A stretch of 53,481 nt of DNA from Cytophagales bacterium (lineage in GTDB: Bacteria > Bacteroidota > Bacteroidia > Cytophagales > Cyclobacteriaceae), in the NCBI GenBank assembly GCA_022360055.1, contig JAKSDO010000051.1, positions 1-53,481 of the forward strand, written 5' to 3'. The notes under the pieces were generated by a model, which worked only from the letters and a program-made list of their open reading frames with translations, had not been told where the DNA came from and searched no databases. Below are positions 17,859 through 26,635 of the stretch, one piece after another. Position 1 is the first letter of the stretch. The number at the start of each line of letters is the position of its first letter. Made by a program: the position numbers and the translations under genes.

Positions 17859-20800
17859 CTACTTCTGCCATGCCCTGGCCTTTTTAAGAGGCGTCATATC
17901 CACCTTAAAGAAAACCGCATACATAACCGGTACGATTACGAGCGTGACAATCGTACCTACCAGCAAACCAAATATGATTGTGATCGCCAGCGATTGAAAC
18001 ATAACATCAAAAACCAGCGGGAGCATACCTAGTATCGTCGTGGCCGATGCAAGGACAACGGGCCTCAATCTGGATTGTGTTGCAAGAATGATCGATCTTA
18101 ATCGCGTCTTACCGACACGCAAATTATGATTTATCTCATCCAGCAAAACGATTACATTCTTGATCATCATTCCAATCAGCCCCAGAGCGCCGATTGTTCC
18201 GACAAAGGTAAACGCTGCCCCGGTCAGGTTAAAACCTAGTGAAATTCCCATAAAAGCGAATGGGAAAATGGTGAAAACGATCATAGACTGTTTGATGTTG
18301 TTGAAAAGGGCGATGACGATGATCAGCATCAGACCCAGGGCCAGGGGCAGATTGGCAAACAGGTACCCCTGAGACTCCCTGCTTCTTCTACTTGTGCCAA
18401 ACCATTCAAGTGTATAGCCATCCGGTAACGGGATCTCGCTTATCTGTGGTATTAATATTTTCTCCAGTTCACCGGCTAAAACACCTTCGACCGGATCACA
18501 ACCGATGCGGATCGCTCGTTGACCATTGTACCGGTGCACGATGCTTTGCTCCCATTTTACCTGAATGGAATCGGTTACCTGACTCAATGGGACACTGGCT
18601 TGATGTTGCAATCCCCAGACCGGAATACTGGTGAGTTTATCCACATCGTTCCCGATGTTTTCTTTCAATTTCAAAACGATCGGCTTGGTAGTTATCCCTT
18701 CATTCATTACGCCTACGGTCAGTCCGCTTGTCGACACCAACAGTGCATTTGCGACATCACTTCTCGCGATTCCCAGCTTGCTCGCTTTGTCAATAGCGTA
18801 TTCCGGGAAAAGATATTTTACCGGATTTTTCCAATCGTCCGTTACGTGAACGGCAAACGGCTCCTTTCCCATAATAACTTTGGCCTGTTCCGCCAGTTCT
18901 TTCAATACGACCGGATCCGGTCCGGCAAATTGTGCTTCTACACCATATTCACTGGATATTGGCCCATACACTCTTTTGCGCACTTCGGCGTCCGGATAGT
19001 TCTTGCTTATATAATTAAGTATTTTTTTACCGGCAGTTATCGTTGCGTCATAATCGGCGACATCGATGATGAATTCCCCGAAATACGGACCGCCGGTAGA
19101 CATTGGCCTGAGCAAGGTATACCTGGCGGGAGAACTGCCCGAGGATGCCGTAACATTTATAATTTCATCCCAAGTCAACAATTCATCACTGATTTCCTTT
19201 AGATCGCTCTCGACAATACTGATATCCGTACCTCTCGGCAATTTATATTCAACTACAAACTGGTTATAGTCGAGTGTACTCATAAAATCTACCCGGACAA
19301 AACGGAACGAATAGAGCGAAAATACCAACAGGAGAATACTCAGCCCCAGAAAAATGGTCTTATGAGCGAGCGAATATTTAATAAGATCTCTGAAGGATTT
19401 ATAAAAACGGCTATCGTAAGGATTACCGGTCTGCTTTTTCTTCGATCCGGGCAAACTTTTCTTGTAAAACAGCGAAGCCATATAGGGTGTCTGTATCGTC
19501 GCAAACACCCAGCTCATAAACAGAGAAATCGCCAATACACTAAAAAGCGTTCCCAAATATTCCCCCATTACTCCCGGCGATAAACCCAGCGGCATAAAAG
19601 CCAATATTGCAATTAGCGTGGCGCCCAGCAAAGGCAGGGCGGTTTGTTTAACAATAGAGGTGAATGCAAGCTTTTTCGCTATTCCGTGCTTCAAATCAAT
19701 AAGAATTCCATCTGCTATCACAACCGAATTATCCACAAGCATTCCCATGGCCACAATGATTGCCGCGAGTGAAACGCGCTGTAGTTGAATATCGAAAAGT
19801 AGCATTCCTATGAACGTGGATAAAATTGTAAATAGCAATCCGCTGGAAATAAGTAAACCTGACCGGAACCCCATAGATATCAGCAGCACCATCATTACAA
19901 TCAGAACCGAAGCAATAAGGTTGACGACAAATCCGCTGATTGAATCCGAAACTCTATCGGGTTGCGAAAAAATGCTGTGCACCTCGATTCCGGCCGGAAG
20001 TCTATGCGCCAGCTCGGTCATCTTTGCGTCGTACCGCTCTCCGACCTCGATCACATTCTCCCCTTTTTCAATGGATACCGCCAAACTTATTGCCCGCTCG
20101 CCATTGAATAATAATGCATTTTGTTTTGGCGTATAGAAGGCGTCCTCCACTTCGCAGACATCTCCCAATCTAAAACTCCCTCCCTTCGGGACATTGACCA
20201 GAATGTCTTCGATTTCATCCAAAGAAGTGTACTTATTACCAACACTCAACCGAATTCTTTCGGAATTCGAAACAATGCTTCCGGGATTAACCACCTGACC
20301 CTGCTGATACATGGCCTGGATTATGGAGACCGGATTTATGTTTAAATTTGCCAGTTTTTGGGATGAGAATAGAATTTCGACCGTTTCAATCTGTGTGCCA
20401 AAGAGTTCTACCCTTTTGATGCCTTTAACGTCCAGCAATTCCCTTTTAATGAATTCCACATATTTGAAGAAGTCATCATATGCATAACCGTCGGCGGTTA
20501 CTGCCGCAAATATTCCGTAGACATCTCCGAAATCATCGACCACAATCGGTTCGTTCGCCCCCTGGGGCAATTGATTTTTCATATCACTTACTTTTCGGCG
20601 CAAATGGTCATACGCCTGTGGCATTTGTTTCGATGGAAAAGTGACTTCCAGGTTGACCGTAATTGTTGATAATCCCGGTGTCGACCTGGAGCTGATATCT
20701 TCAATATTTTCAAGCTTCTGCAGGGCTTTCTCGATCGGATCCGTAACTTCGAGTTCCACTTCATGCGCCGAGGCCCCGGGATACGACGTAACGACTAACG

Positions 20801-20927
20801 CGGTTCTAATCGAGATTTCGGCATCTTCCAACTTACCTAATCTCGAATAGGATAAGATGCCGCCCAACACAATGGCTATTAAAATGGTATTTAACAGCGC
20901 CTTCTTTGACAATATTCTGTTCAACAT
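17859..20927 (-). CDS. RND-family efflux transporter (AcrB-type inner-membrane pump)
   Basis: 1022 residues, the usual RND length, with a first membrane helix at residues 10-28, two periplasmic loops of ~300 residues and two blocks of membrane helices (~335-475 and ~865-1000). The proton-relay region of TM4 reads AMGMLVDNSVVIADG: Asp399 is kept, but the second Asp of AcrB's Asp-Asp pair is Asn400, a variant seen in several RND subgroups. It exports unknown small molecules with the adaptor and TolC partners on either side. Its ATG overlaps the adaptor stop by one base (TAATG type), giving a tight operon. Subfamily assignment (drug rather than metal) rests on overall similarity; no methionine-rich or metal motifs seen. 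Confidence 0.94.
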   Translation of the reverse strand: MLNRILSKKALLNTILIAIVLGGILSYSRLGKLEDAEISIRTALVVTSYPGASAHEVELEVTDPIEKALQKLENIEDISSRSTPGLSTITVNLEVTFPSKQMPQAYDHLRRKVSDMKNQLPQGANEPIVVDDFGDVYGIFAAVTADGYAYDDFFKYVEFIKRELLDVKGIKRVELFGTQIETVEILFSSQKLANLNINPVSIIQAMYQQGQVVNPGSIVSNSERIRLSVGNKYTSLDEIEDILVNVPKGGSFRLGDVCEVEDAFYTPKQNALLFNGERAISLAVSIEKGENVIEVGERYDAKMTELAHRLPAGIEVHSIFSQPDRVSDSISGFVVNLIASVLIVMMVLLISMGFRSGLLISSGLLFTILSTFIGMLLFDIQLQRVSLAAIIVAMGMLVDNSVVIADGILIDLKHGIAKKLAFTSIVKQTALPLLGATLIAILAFMPLGLSPGVMGEYLGTLFSVLAISLFMSWVFATIQTPYMASLFYKKSLPGSKKKQTGNPYDSRFYKSFRDLIKYSLAHKTIFLGLSILLLVFSLYSFRFVRVDFMSTLDYNQFVVEYKLPRGTDISIVESDLKEISDELLTWDEIINVTASSGSSPARYTLLRPMSTGGPYFGEFIIDVADYDATITAGKKILNYISKNYPDAEVRKRVYGPISSEYGVEAQFAGPDPVVLKELAEQAKVIMGKEPFAVHVTDDWKNPVKYLFPEYAIDKASKLGIARSDVANALLVSTSGLTVGVMNEGITTKPIVLKLKENIGNDVDKLTSIPVWGLQHQASVPLSQVTDSIQVKWEQSIVHRYNGQRAIRIGCDPVEGVLAGELEKILIPQISEIPLPDGYTLEWFGTSRRSRESQGYLFANLPLALGLMLIIVIALFNNIKQSMIVFTIFPFAFMGISLGFNLTGAAFTFVGTIGALGLIGMMIKNVIVLLDEINHNLRVGKTRLRSIILATQSRLRPVVLASATTILGMLPLVFDVMFQSLAITIIFGLLVGTIVTLVIVPVMYAVFFKVDMTPLKKARAWQK

Positions 20928-21994
20928 TACAGCAGCCCTCCTACATTTGTTTCCGATGGTTCGATGACCGGTTGCACTTTTTGGTTTTCCCGTAAATAGT
21001 GTACACCGGCAGCGACAATTGTTTCGCCGAATTTCAGCCCTTCCGTTATACGGATCTTACCACCGGTTTCAATGGAAGAAATCCTTACCTGTCTTTTATT
21101 GACCTTCTGCCCGGTTTGGCTGTAAATCCACACATAGGTTAAATTGTTGCGGTTGAAAACAGCATTTGCAGGTATCGTAATTCCATGACCCGTTTGGCGA
21201 TAATGCATGGAAATTTCTGCTGTCATGCCCGGATAGACTGCAATTTTCTGATCGTTTGGGAGTCTGAATTTCACTTCATAAAGCCCGTTATCTCCCGCCT
21301 TTTCGGCAATATTCATTACTGAAACCGGTACCCCTGCCAAATTCGCACTCGAAATGTTTAACAGGAATTCTTTGCCGGCATTAATTTCCGCCAATTGATT
21401 TTCGGCTGCATGGACTACTACTTCCAGAACTGAGTTGTCGATAATGGATACAATGGGCTGGCCGGGTCCGACAGTCTGGTAATTTTCAACATACTTTTTG
21501 AATATGTAACCGGACGTTGGTGAAGTAAGCTTCGTATCGTTGTATTGATGCTGTGCATTTTCAAATCCCGATTTTGCAAGCAGGTAACCCGCCTCGACTT
21601 TTTCATACGTGTTGGCAGGAATTTTTTTAGCTTCAAATAATTCCTTGTACCGCTCAAATTCACCCCTTAGCTGCTTGTATTGCGCCTCCGAAGATTCCAA
21701 CTGAACTTTGTAATCCCGCTTGTCGATCGCCGCAATTAAGCTTCCCGCCGCAACGTAATCACCTTGTTTCACCGGAAGTTTTACCAATGGTCCTCCGACC
21801 CTGAAAGAAAGATCGACATTGCTTTTTTCCATGATCCTCCCGTTGAAAACCATTTTTGATTTTTCATTGCCCTCAACAATACGGTGAACTTTAACATATT
21901 TTACAGGTCCGGGAGCCTTTTGCGCTTCTTTTTTGCAACCAAAGGCTAAAAAGATAATCAATGCCGGAACCCGTATCGATTTCATGAAATTCAT
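20927..21994 (-). CDS. RND efflux adaptor (membrane fusion protein), lipoprotein
   Basis: 355 residues. A lipoprotein signal MNFMKSIRVPALIIFLAFGC gives a lipid-modified Cys at 20; the second Met (21985) is an equally possible start. The HlyD/AcrA layout follows: a lipoyl/biotinyl half-motif (LPVKQGDYVAAGSLIAAID), an alpha-hairpin (~80-140), the second lipoyl half (LTSPTSGYIFKKYVENYQTV), a beta-barrel and a membrane-proximal domain ending GETIVAAGVHYLRENQKVQP. It links the RND pump to TolC. A TetR gene 108 bp upstream, same strand, is the obvious regulator. Confidence 0.93.
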   Translation of the reverse strand: MNFMKSIRVPALIIFLAFGCKKEAQKAPGPVKYVKVHRIVEGNEKSKMVFNGRIMEKSNVDLSFRVGGPLVKLPVKQGDYVAAGSLIAAIDKRDYKVQLESSEAQYKQLRGEFERYKELFEAKKIPANTYEKVEAGYLLAKSGFENAQHQYNDTKLTSPTSGYIFKKYVENYQTVGPGQPIVSIIDNSVLEVVVHAAENQLAEINAGKEFLLNISSANLAGVPVSVMNIAEKAGDNGLYEVKFRLPNDQKIAVYPGMTAEISMHYRQTGHGITIPANAVFNRNNLTYVWIYSQTGQKVNKRQVRISSIETGGKIRITEGLKFGETIVAAGVHYLRENQKVQPVIEPSETNVGGLL

Positions 21995-22102
21995 ATTTCT
22001 TTTATTTTAGAATTGATGGTTTTCCAAAAGTATTTACAAGCTGCCAAGGGGATCGGAAAATGATTGCGAAGTGATAAAATCACCGTCTGAAATGAATATT
22101 AC

Positions 22103-22750
22103 TCAGGCCTGTGTGCCCCTCTGGCGTTCAACGAATGAATAATCAAAATTCCCGAGGATGCTTTCCAACTGATCTTTTCCTTTTGGGGTCGCCATCCCTC
22201 CGAGGGTGCTCACCACAAAAAGAAAATAACTTTCCGAAGTCATCCCGGGTAAAAATTCATCCTTCTTTTTTCCTTCTGCAAAAGTGGATAGCAGATTGTT
22301 ATGCGCCGCGACAAAACTATGGATAGGCGCGCTTTCCGAAAGGAATCCATCGTCCCTGGCGTCAATTAGTAAATCGTAAAGGATCCCGGAAAAGTAATTG
22401 GTCCGGAAATCCAGCAGGGCAAGATATTGACGTCTGTGCCCCCGGCTTAATGAAATAAAGAAAATGGGTCGAATACCAAGGAGAGATCGGATCGTTACGC
22501 AAATAACATCCAGGAGCTGCTTCAACGGGCTTGAATCCTGTTGGCAATGCTTGTCTATCTCGGATTTTACGGAAACAAGAAAGTAATCCGCTACACAGTG
22601 GATCACATGTTCCCGGTTGCCAAAATACTTGTAAATGGTTTTCTTTGAAATACCAAACTTCAGAGCCAAATCGTCCAATGTAATGTCTTTAAAACCAAAG
22701 TTCCTGTAAACACTAAAAAATTTTTCGATCAATTCCTGCTTCCGGTCCAT
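22103..22750 (-). CDS. TetR-family regulator of the RND operon
   Basis: 215 residues. Helix-turn-helix at about 24-45: ITLDDLALKFGISKKTIYKY is a textbook TetR signature. The C-terminal ~150 residues are the ligand domain and show no recognised subfamily. It is immediately upstream of the adaptor gene in the same direction, so it probably represses this efflux operon and responds to a pump substrate. This role is inferred from context. A hairpin lies upstream of its start (22807-22833). Confidence 0.88.
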   Translation of the reverse strand: MDRKQELIEKFFSVYRNFGFKDITLDDLALKFGISKKTIYKYFGNREHVIHCVADYFLVSVKSEIDKHCQQDSSPLKQLLDVICVTIRSLLGIRPIFFISLSRGHRRQYLALLDFRTNYFSGILYDLLIDARDDGFLSESAPIHSFVAAHNNLLSTFAEGKKKDEFLPGMTSESYFLFVVSTLGGMATPKGKDQLESILGNFDYSFVERQRGTQA

Positions 22751-22806
22751 AATGCTCGGCAGAGCGATTTATCTAAAATGAATCCGCTTTGAAACGATCT
22801 TGTAAA

Positions 22807-22833
22807 CAGAGCCCCTTAAAATCGGGGGCTCTG
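22807..22833. terminator. Hairpin between the DUF190 gene and tetR
   Basis: CAGAGCCCC (22807-22815) and GGGGCTCTG (22825-22833) form a perfect 9-bp stem with a 9-nt loop. It follows the DUF190 gene by 80 bases and precedes the TetR start by 57. The minus-strand T tract is short (TTT), so a weak terminator or an operator for the adjacent TetR are both possible. Confidence 0.5.
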
Positions 22834-22913
22834 AATCACCCGAGAATGAATGCAACTGCAACACATCCACAGCTTCTTCAATTTTATTAATTTTCCTGTT
22901 CGGCAAGCAATCA

Positions 22914-23291
22914 TTATTCCCGCATTGCCAAAGAATTTTCAATTATATCCGGATTGCCGATGATTGCCTCAGCTTCGTGGGTAATATAAAAGGCATTACT
23001 CTTTCCGGCCATCACCAATTCCTTCAGTCTGGCAATAAAGGCATCGAGCTTGTTTCCGAGTACCGGAACTTCGACGATTACCGGATGACTCCCGCTATTC
23101 CCTCCCAACAGCCGTTCGACGGCCGGTTTCCCAAACATATCGTAGTTTCGCCTATCCTTCAGGACGGTTGCTCCGGCCAGTCGCATTCGTTTAACCAATG
23201 AAAAAATATGGTCTGTCAGGGGCCCCGACGGGCCGTGAGCATAATCTCCGTAAAAAATACGGACCAGATACAATTTTGCTTGTGTTGCCAT
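22914..23291 (-). CDS. DUF190 (PII-like) family protein
   Basis: 125 residues. The pattern LYLVRIFYGD, then RMRLAGATVLKDRRNYDMFG, then HPVIVEVPVLGNKLDAFIAR matches the DUF190 family (PF02641), small ferredoxin-like proteins structurally related to PII signal proteins and often encoded beside the fluoride exporter CrcB. There is no CrcB here: it sits between a TolC-like gene (69 bp upstream) and a TetR gene. The C-terminal extension KSNAFYITHEAEAIIGNPDI has an acidic end that may bind a metal or ligand. The family resemblance is by eye and fairly strong; the role in an efflux island is unknown. Confidence 0.7.
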   Translation of the reverse strand: MATQAKLYLVRIFYGDYAHGPSGPLTDHIFSLVKRMRLAGATVLKDRRNYDMFGKPAVERLLGGNSGSHPVIVEVPVLGNKLDAFIARLKELVMAGKSNAFYITHEAEAIIGNPDIIENSLAMRE

Positions 23292-23360
23292 TTTTTAAGT
23301 TTTTAGATCATTAAATATATTTTCATTGGGGGACTCCCATTTTCCCAAATCCTCCATCCC

Positions 23361-24686
23361 TTACCTCAGTTTGGCTATGGCCTGTAAATAATAGGCCTGT
23401 TTGATTCTGTAAATGGTCTTGACATCGACCAGAGCATCGGCAGATTGCCGGTGCCATGCCTGGGCTTCCAAAAGATCGGAGGTACCTACGACTCCCGCTT
23501 CAAAATTGTCACGAACCACTTTAAGGTGCGCTTCGGATTGTTTGAACGTATGCTCCGCCACGCAGATTTGATTATGACTTTCAAGCACGTCATTGTAGGG
23601 CCTATTTATCTGAAGGATCAGTAACTCCGATTTTTCATCAAGGTCGTTCCGGGCGGCCTCGATTTTGATCTTATGTTCCTTCATCCTGTGTGAGCCGCCC
23701 CACCAGCCCGATATTGGAATCGCGAGCGTTGCAAAAGCCAAACCATAGGTATTTTGTCGCTCCAAAAGATCCAGGTATAATCCCTGCACACCTATCGCTA
23801 CCTTTGGAAGGTGTTCCCCCCGCGCGAGATTCTTTTGCAAGATCTCGGCATCTACAGCCTTCAGGAGCATTTTATATTCATTCCGCTCAATAAGCGCTTC
23901 ATAGGGTTTTTGATATAGACTTTCGGGACCGTCAGCCTCAAGTACGGTTGGTTCGATATCAAAAGCATCGGAATACGCCACCCCGATATGCTGGGCCAGT
24001 ATCATCTTCAGGAGTTCCATCCCATGGTCCAACCTCAGCTTATTCGCCCGGACCTGGCTGAGCTCAATTTCCACTTTTAAAAGATCACTCCTGCTGACCA
24101 AACCGGCTTCATAAGATACTTGCACATCCTTCTTCAGGTTATGAAGTAACGCTTCGTAGCTCGACAAGGTTATTCGCTTTTCTTTCAGCGCTACGATTGT
24201 CCAATAATAATCCTCGGTTTTCACCAACACCTCGTCCGTACTCAGTTCAAGCTGATACGAGTTTATCTCCTCTCCCAATTCGGCAAGCCGGTTTCCATTC
24301 CTTATTCTTCCGCCCATGTACAGAGGTTGTATGGCTGAAATGAATCCCGCATTTGTATAGTCCAGCATGTTCACGTTCATACCGGGGAAGTAAGCAAATC
24401 GGGTAGCTTCCGGAAGATTGGCGGGATTCCCATCATATACGGGCAGGTTCATTTCCGGAATTTCCGCTTTCAGCATACCTTTGTTGGCCTTCATGGCTAC
24501 CCCTCCGGCTTCAACTTTGGGGAAATAATTCGTAAAAGCATTTTTCTTTACCTGTTCGGAAGCTTCGGGGTGCATCCTGGCCTCCTTTATTCTTTTGTTA
24601 TTTTCTGTCGCAAGAATCTTACAGGAATCCAGCGAAAGGATCTGTGCAACTGCAGACAGGTTCGGGAAGCCTGTTTGTTTTGGCAC
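23361..24686 (-). CDS. TolC-family outer-membrane protein with a displaced N-terminus (probable frameshift)
   Basis: 441 residues from a GTG at 24686. The body is a TolC/OEP protein: ILSLDSCKILATENNKRIKE near the start and DNFEAGVVGTSDLLEAQAWH near the C-terminus. The annotated N-terminus MPKQTGFPNLSAVAQ is not a signal peptide by itself. In a different frame, ATG 24739 encodes MKKTTTILVFAAAVIVIGC, a perfect signal sequence that then runs out of frame. Adding one base in the short G run or A run near 24680-24688 would join the two and place the cleavage site at AVAQ. So the gene either carries a one-base deletion or an assembly error. It has its own TetR gene upstream and no RND partner of its own. 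Confidence 0.82.
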   Translation of the reverse strand: MPKQTGFPNLSAVAQILSLDSCKILATENNKRIKEARMHPEASEQVKKNAFTNYFPKVEAGGVAMKANKGMLKAEIPEMNLPVYDGNPANLPEATRFAYFPGMNVNMLDYTNAGFISAIQPLYMGGRIRNGNRLAELGEEINSYQLELSTDEVLVKTEDYYWTIVALKEKRITLSSYEALLHNLKKDVQVSYEAGLVSRSDLLKVEIELSQVRANKLRLDHGMELLKMILAQHIGVAYSDAFDIEPTVLEADGPESLYQKPYEALIERNEYKMLLKAVDAEILQKNLARGEHLPKVAIGVQGLYLDLLERQNTYGLAFATLAIPISGWWGGSHRMKEHKIKIEAARNDLDEKSELLILQINRPYNDVLESHNQICVAEHTFKQSEAHLKVVRDNFEAGVVGTSDLLEAQAWHRQSADALVDVKTIYRIKQAYYLQAIAKLR

Positions 24687-24739
24687 CCAATTACGATCAC
24701 GGCTGCTGCAAATACTAAGATTGTTGTCGTTTTTTTCAT
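24687..24739 (-). other. Out-of-frame signal-peptide segment of the TolC-like gene
   Basis: Starting at ATG 24739 the minus strand encodes MKKTTTILVFAAAVIVIGC, with a basic start and a long hydrophobic core, typical of an exported protein. The frame then reads hydrophilic residues and ends after 49 codons. The TolC-like body continues in the frame one base earlier. I therefore treat this as the displaced 5' end of the gene at 23361-24686. Confidence 0.7.
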
Positions 24740-24799
24740 TTTACATCATTCATCTATACTACTATTTTAGTTTTTTAGTCGATCGAAATTCAAAAAAAA

Positions 24800-25387
24800 T
24801 CAGTTGAACAGTCTCGGCACCAAATTGCGCGCTATTTTGGTCAACTTATCCGGATCAAATTCCCTCTCCTTTTCGATGGCGTATCTCACAATGCCAAAGA
24901 AAGCGGCAACCATGGTTTCGGCAAACCATGGAATATCTTCTTTGTCGATTGACTTTATTTCACCGGCATCAAATCCGTCTTCAAGAATTCTGGACAAATA
25001 GGCCTGTTCAAACTCAATAAGTTTCAAAAAGTATGCTCTGGACTTCCGCTCATCTCTAATTTCATATTTAGCTATTCGATAGATATTCATCATGTTCAGG
25101 ATTTCCTCGTGAAACTTGATGAAATATACCGTCATCTTGTCCTCTACCGTTTTCTTTTCTTCGACGTGATTTTTCACCAAAGCGCGCAGGCTCGTCATTT
25201 CATTCTGGATGACAGCTTCAAACACCTCTTCTTTACTGGTAAAATAATGATACAATGTACTTTTAGCCTTACCACTTGCCTCGGCGATCTCATCCATAGT
25301 GGTTTTCTTCAAGCCAAATTGCTGAAACAGTTTTTGCGCGTGATTTATGATTTCCTCTCTTACGATCTCATCTTTTGAAACGCTCAT
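24800..25387 (-). CDS. TetR-family transcriptional regulator
   Basis: 195 residues from ATG 25387 (MSVSKDEIVREEIINHAQKL); a longer frame to 25471 is possible but adds a Cys/Leu-rich leader that does not look native. The HTH is TTMDEIAEASGKAKSTLYHY, followed by FTSKEEVFEAVIQ. The gene precedes the shifted TolC gene by 60 bp on the same strand and most likely controls it and the DUF190 gene. The ligand domain is not identifiable. Confidence 0.88.
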   Translation of the reverse strand: MSVSKDEIVREEIINHAQKLFQQFGLKKTTMDEIAEASGKAKSTLYHYFTSKEEVFEAVIQNEMTSLRALVKNHVEEKKTVEDKMTVYFIKFHEEILNMMNIYRIAKYEIRDERKSRAYFLKLIEFEQAYLSRILEDGFDAGEIKSIDKEDIPWFAETMVAAFFGIVRYAIEKEREFDPDKLTKIARNLVPRLFN

Positions 25388-25549
25388 ATATCGACCATTT
25401 TGGTTTTTCAGTAGCAAATTTACTGTCAGCATTGCACTTTTCCTAACGATCAAACAGCAAATAGGTTGCAAAATAAAACTATTTCGGTTTTCTAGTATTA
25501 TCCTTGTATAGTTATGATCGGCATTCGATTAAAATTTAACCATTAAAAA

Positions 25550-25648
25550 ATGGCAATTTTACGGGAGCATATCAAAATGGCGAAAAAGGGAATTAATTTG
25601 GAAAGTTTGGTGTTATCTTTTAATAATCATGTAGAAAAAGCACAATAG
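25550..25648 (+). CDS. Possible 32-residue small protein upstream of the Fpg-like gene
   Basis: A short frame MAILREHIKMAKKGINLESL and 12 more residues ends at TAG 25648, 25 bases before the Fpg-like ATG. It is charged and could form a helix. It has no recognised family and could be chance; an alternative ATG at 25577 gives 23 residues. The rest of the gap 25388-25673 is AT-rich promoter-like sequence. Confidence 0.2.
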   Translation: MAILREHIKMAKKGINLESLVLSFNNHVEKAQ

Positions 25649-25673
25649 TCATCTTCAATTTTCATAAATTACT

Positions 25674-26501
25674 ATGATCGAGTTACCGGAAGCGACCGTA
25701 ATATCAAGAGAAATCAACGATTCCCTGCAGGGTAAAACAATCAAAAAGGTTGTGACCGCCCACAGTCCGCACAAGTTTGCCTGGTATCATGAGGATCCCG
25801 GCGATTATGATCAATTACTCGCAAATTCAACCATTCAAAGGTCCTATAATCACGGGGGATTTGTTCGCATTGATCTTTCGAATAACAAGACCCTCCTCTT
25901 GAGCGAAGGGATCCGGATTCGGTATCTCAAGGAGGGTGAAAAGCTGCCGGAAAAACATCAATTGCTCATTGAATTCTCTGACCGCTCTTCCTTTGTCTGT
26001 TCGGTGCAGATGTACGGCGGTCTGTGCGCTTTTACCTACGGAGATTACGACAATGAATATTTTAGCGCAGCCAGGAAAAAACCGTCTCCTCTGTCCGAAG
26101 GATTTGATCGAGGGTATTTTGACAACCTGATCGACAACTGCTCGGATAAACTATCGTTAAAGGCCTTTCTCGCAACAGAGCAACGCATTCCCGGCCTGGG
26201 CAACGGTGTGCTTCACGATATTTTATTCAACGCCAAATTGCATCATAAAAAAAAGATAAATACACTGAACGACGGTCACAAAGCCGCGCTGTTCGGTTCT
26301 GTTAAAAACACCCTTGCAAAAATGACGGAAGCGGGTGGCCGGGACACTGAAACAGATATCTTTGGCTATCCCGGGGGATACAAAACCATCCTGAGCAAGA
26401 ATACGGTAAATAAGCCTTGCACCATCTGCGGATCGATCATTCAAAAGCAATCCTATATGGGGGGAAGCATCTATTTCTGCCCTTCCTGTCAGGAGATGTA
26501 A
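25674..26501 (+). CDS. Fpg/Nei-family DNA glycosylase homologue with altered active site
   Basis: 275 residues, the length of Fpg/Nei enzymes. The N-terminus is MIELPEATVISREINDSLQG: Glu3 is kept, but the catalytic N-terminal proline (MPELPE in Fpg) is isoleucine. The helix-two-turn-helix is well conserved (FLATEQRIPGLGNGVLHDIL, ~165-184), as is a C-terminal zinc finger with four cysteines (CTIC ... FCPSCQ, ~246-273). The finger hairpin reads GGSIYFC where Fpg/Nei have an Arg that contacts the flipped base. It should bind DNA, but beta-elimination through the N-terminal Pro is not possible; the free amine of another residue might substitute. Similar Ile-2 variants exist elsewhere in databases as far as I recall. 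Confidence 0.85.
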   Translation: MIELPEATVISREINDSLQGKTIKKVVTAHSPHKFAWYHEDPGDYDQLLANSTIQRSYNHGGFVRIDLSNNKTLLLSEGIRIRYLKEGEKLPEKHQLLIEFSDRSSFVCSVQMYGGLCAFTYGDYDNEYFSAARKKPSPLSEGFDRGYFDNLIDNCSDKLSLKAFLATEQRIPGLGNGVLHDILFNAKLHHKKKINTLNDGHKAALFGSVKNTLAKMTEAGGRDTETDIFGYPGGYKTILSKNTVNKPCTICGSIIQKQSYMGGSIYFCPSCQEM

Positions 26502-26635
26502 TTATTCAAAGCGTTTTTTTCTTTCAACATAATGGAGGTCCATCGGCCATTAATAAACCAAACTTCACCGGTCTATTCGCGCGTATTTAAGTCGATTGTT
26601 GCGTCCTTGTGCCGAGCCTGCCGATAAATACACAC

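Noticed and set aside
18519-19202. 227-codon plus-strand ORF
   Set aside because: Antisense to the RND pump.
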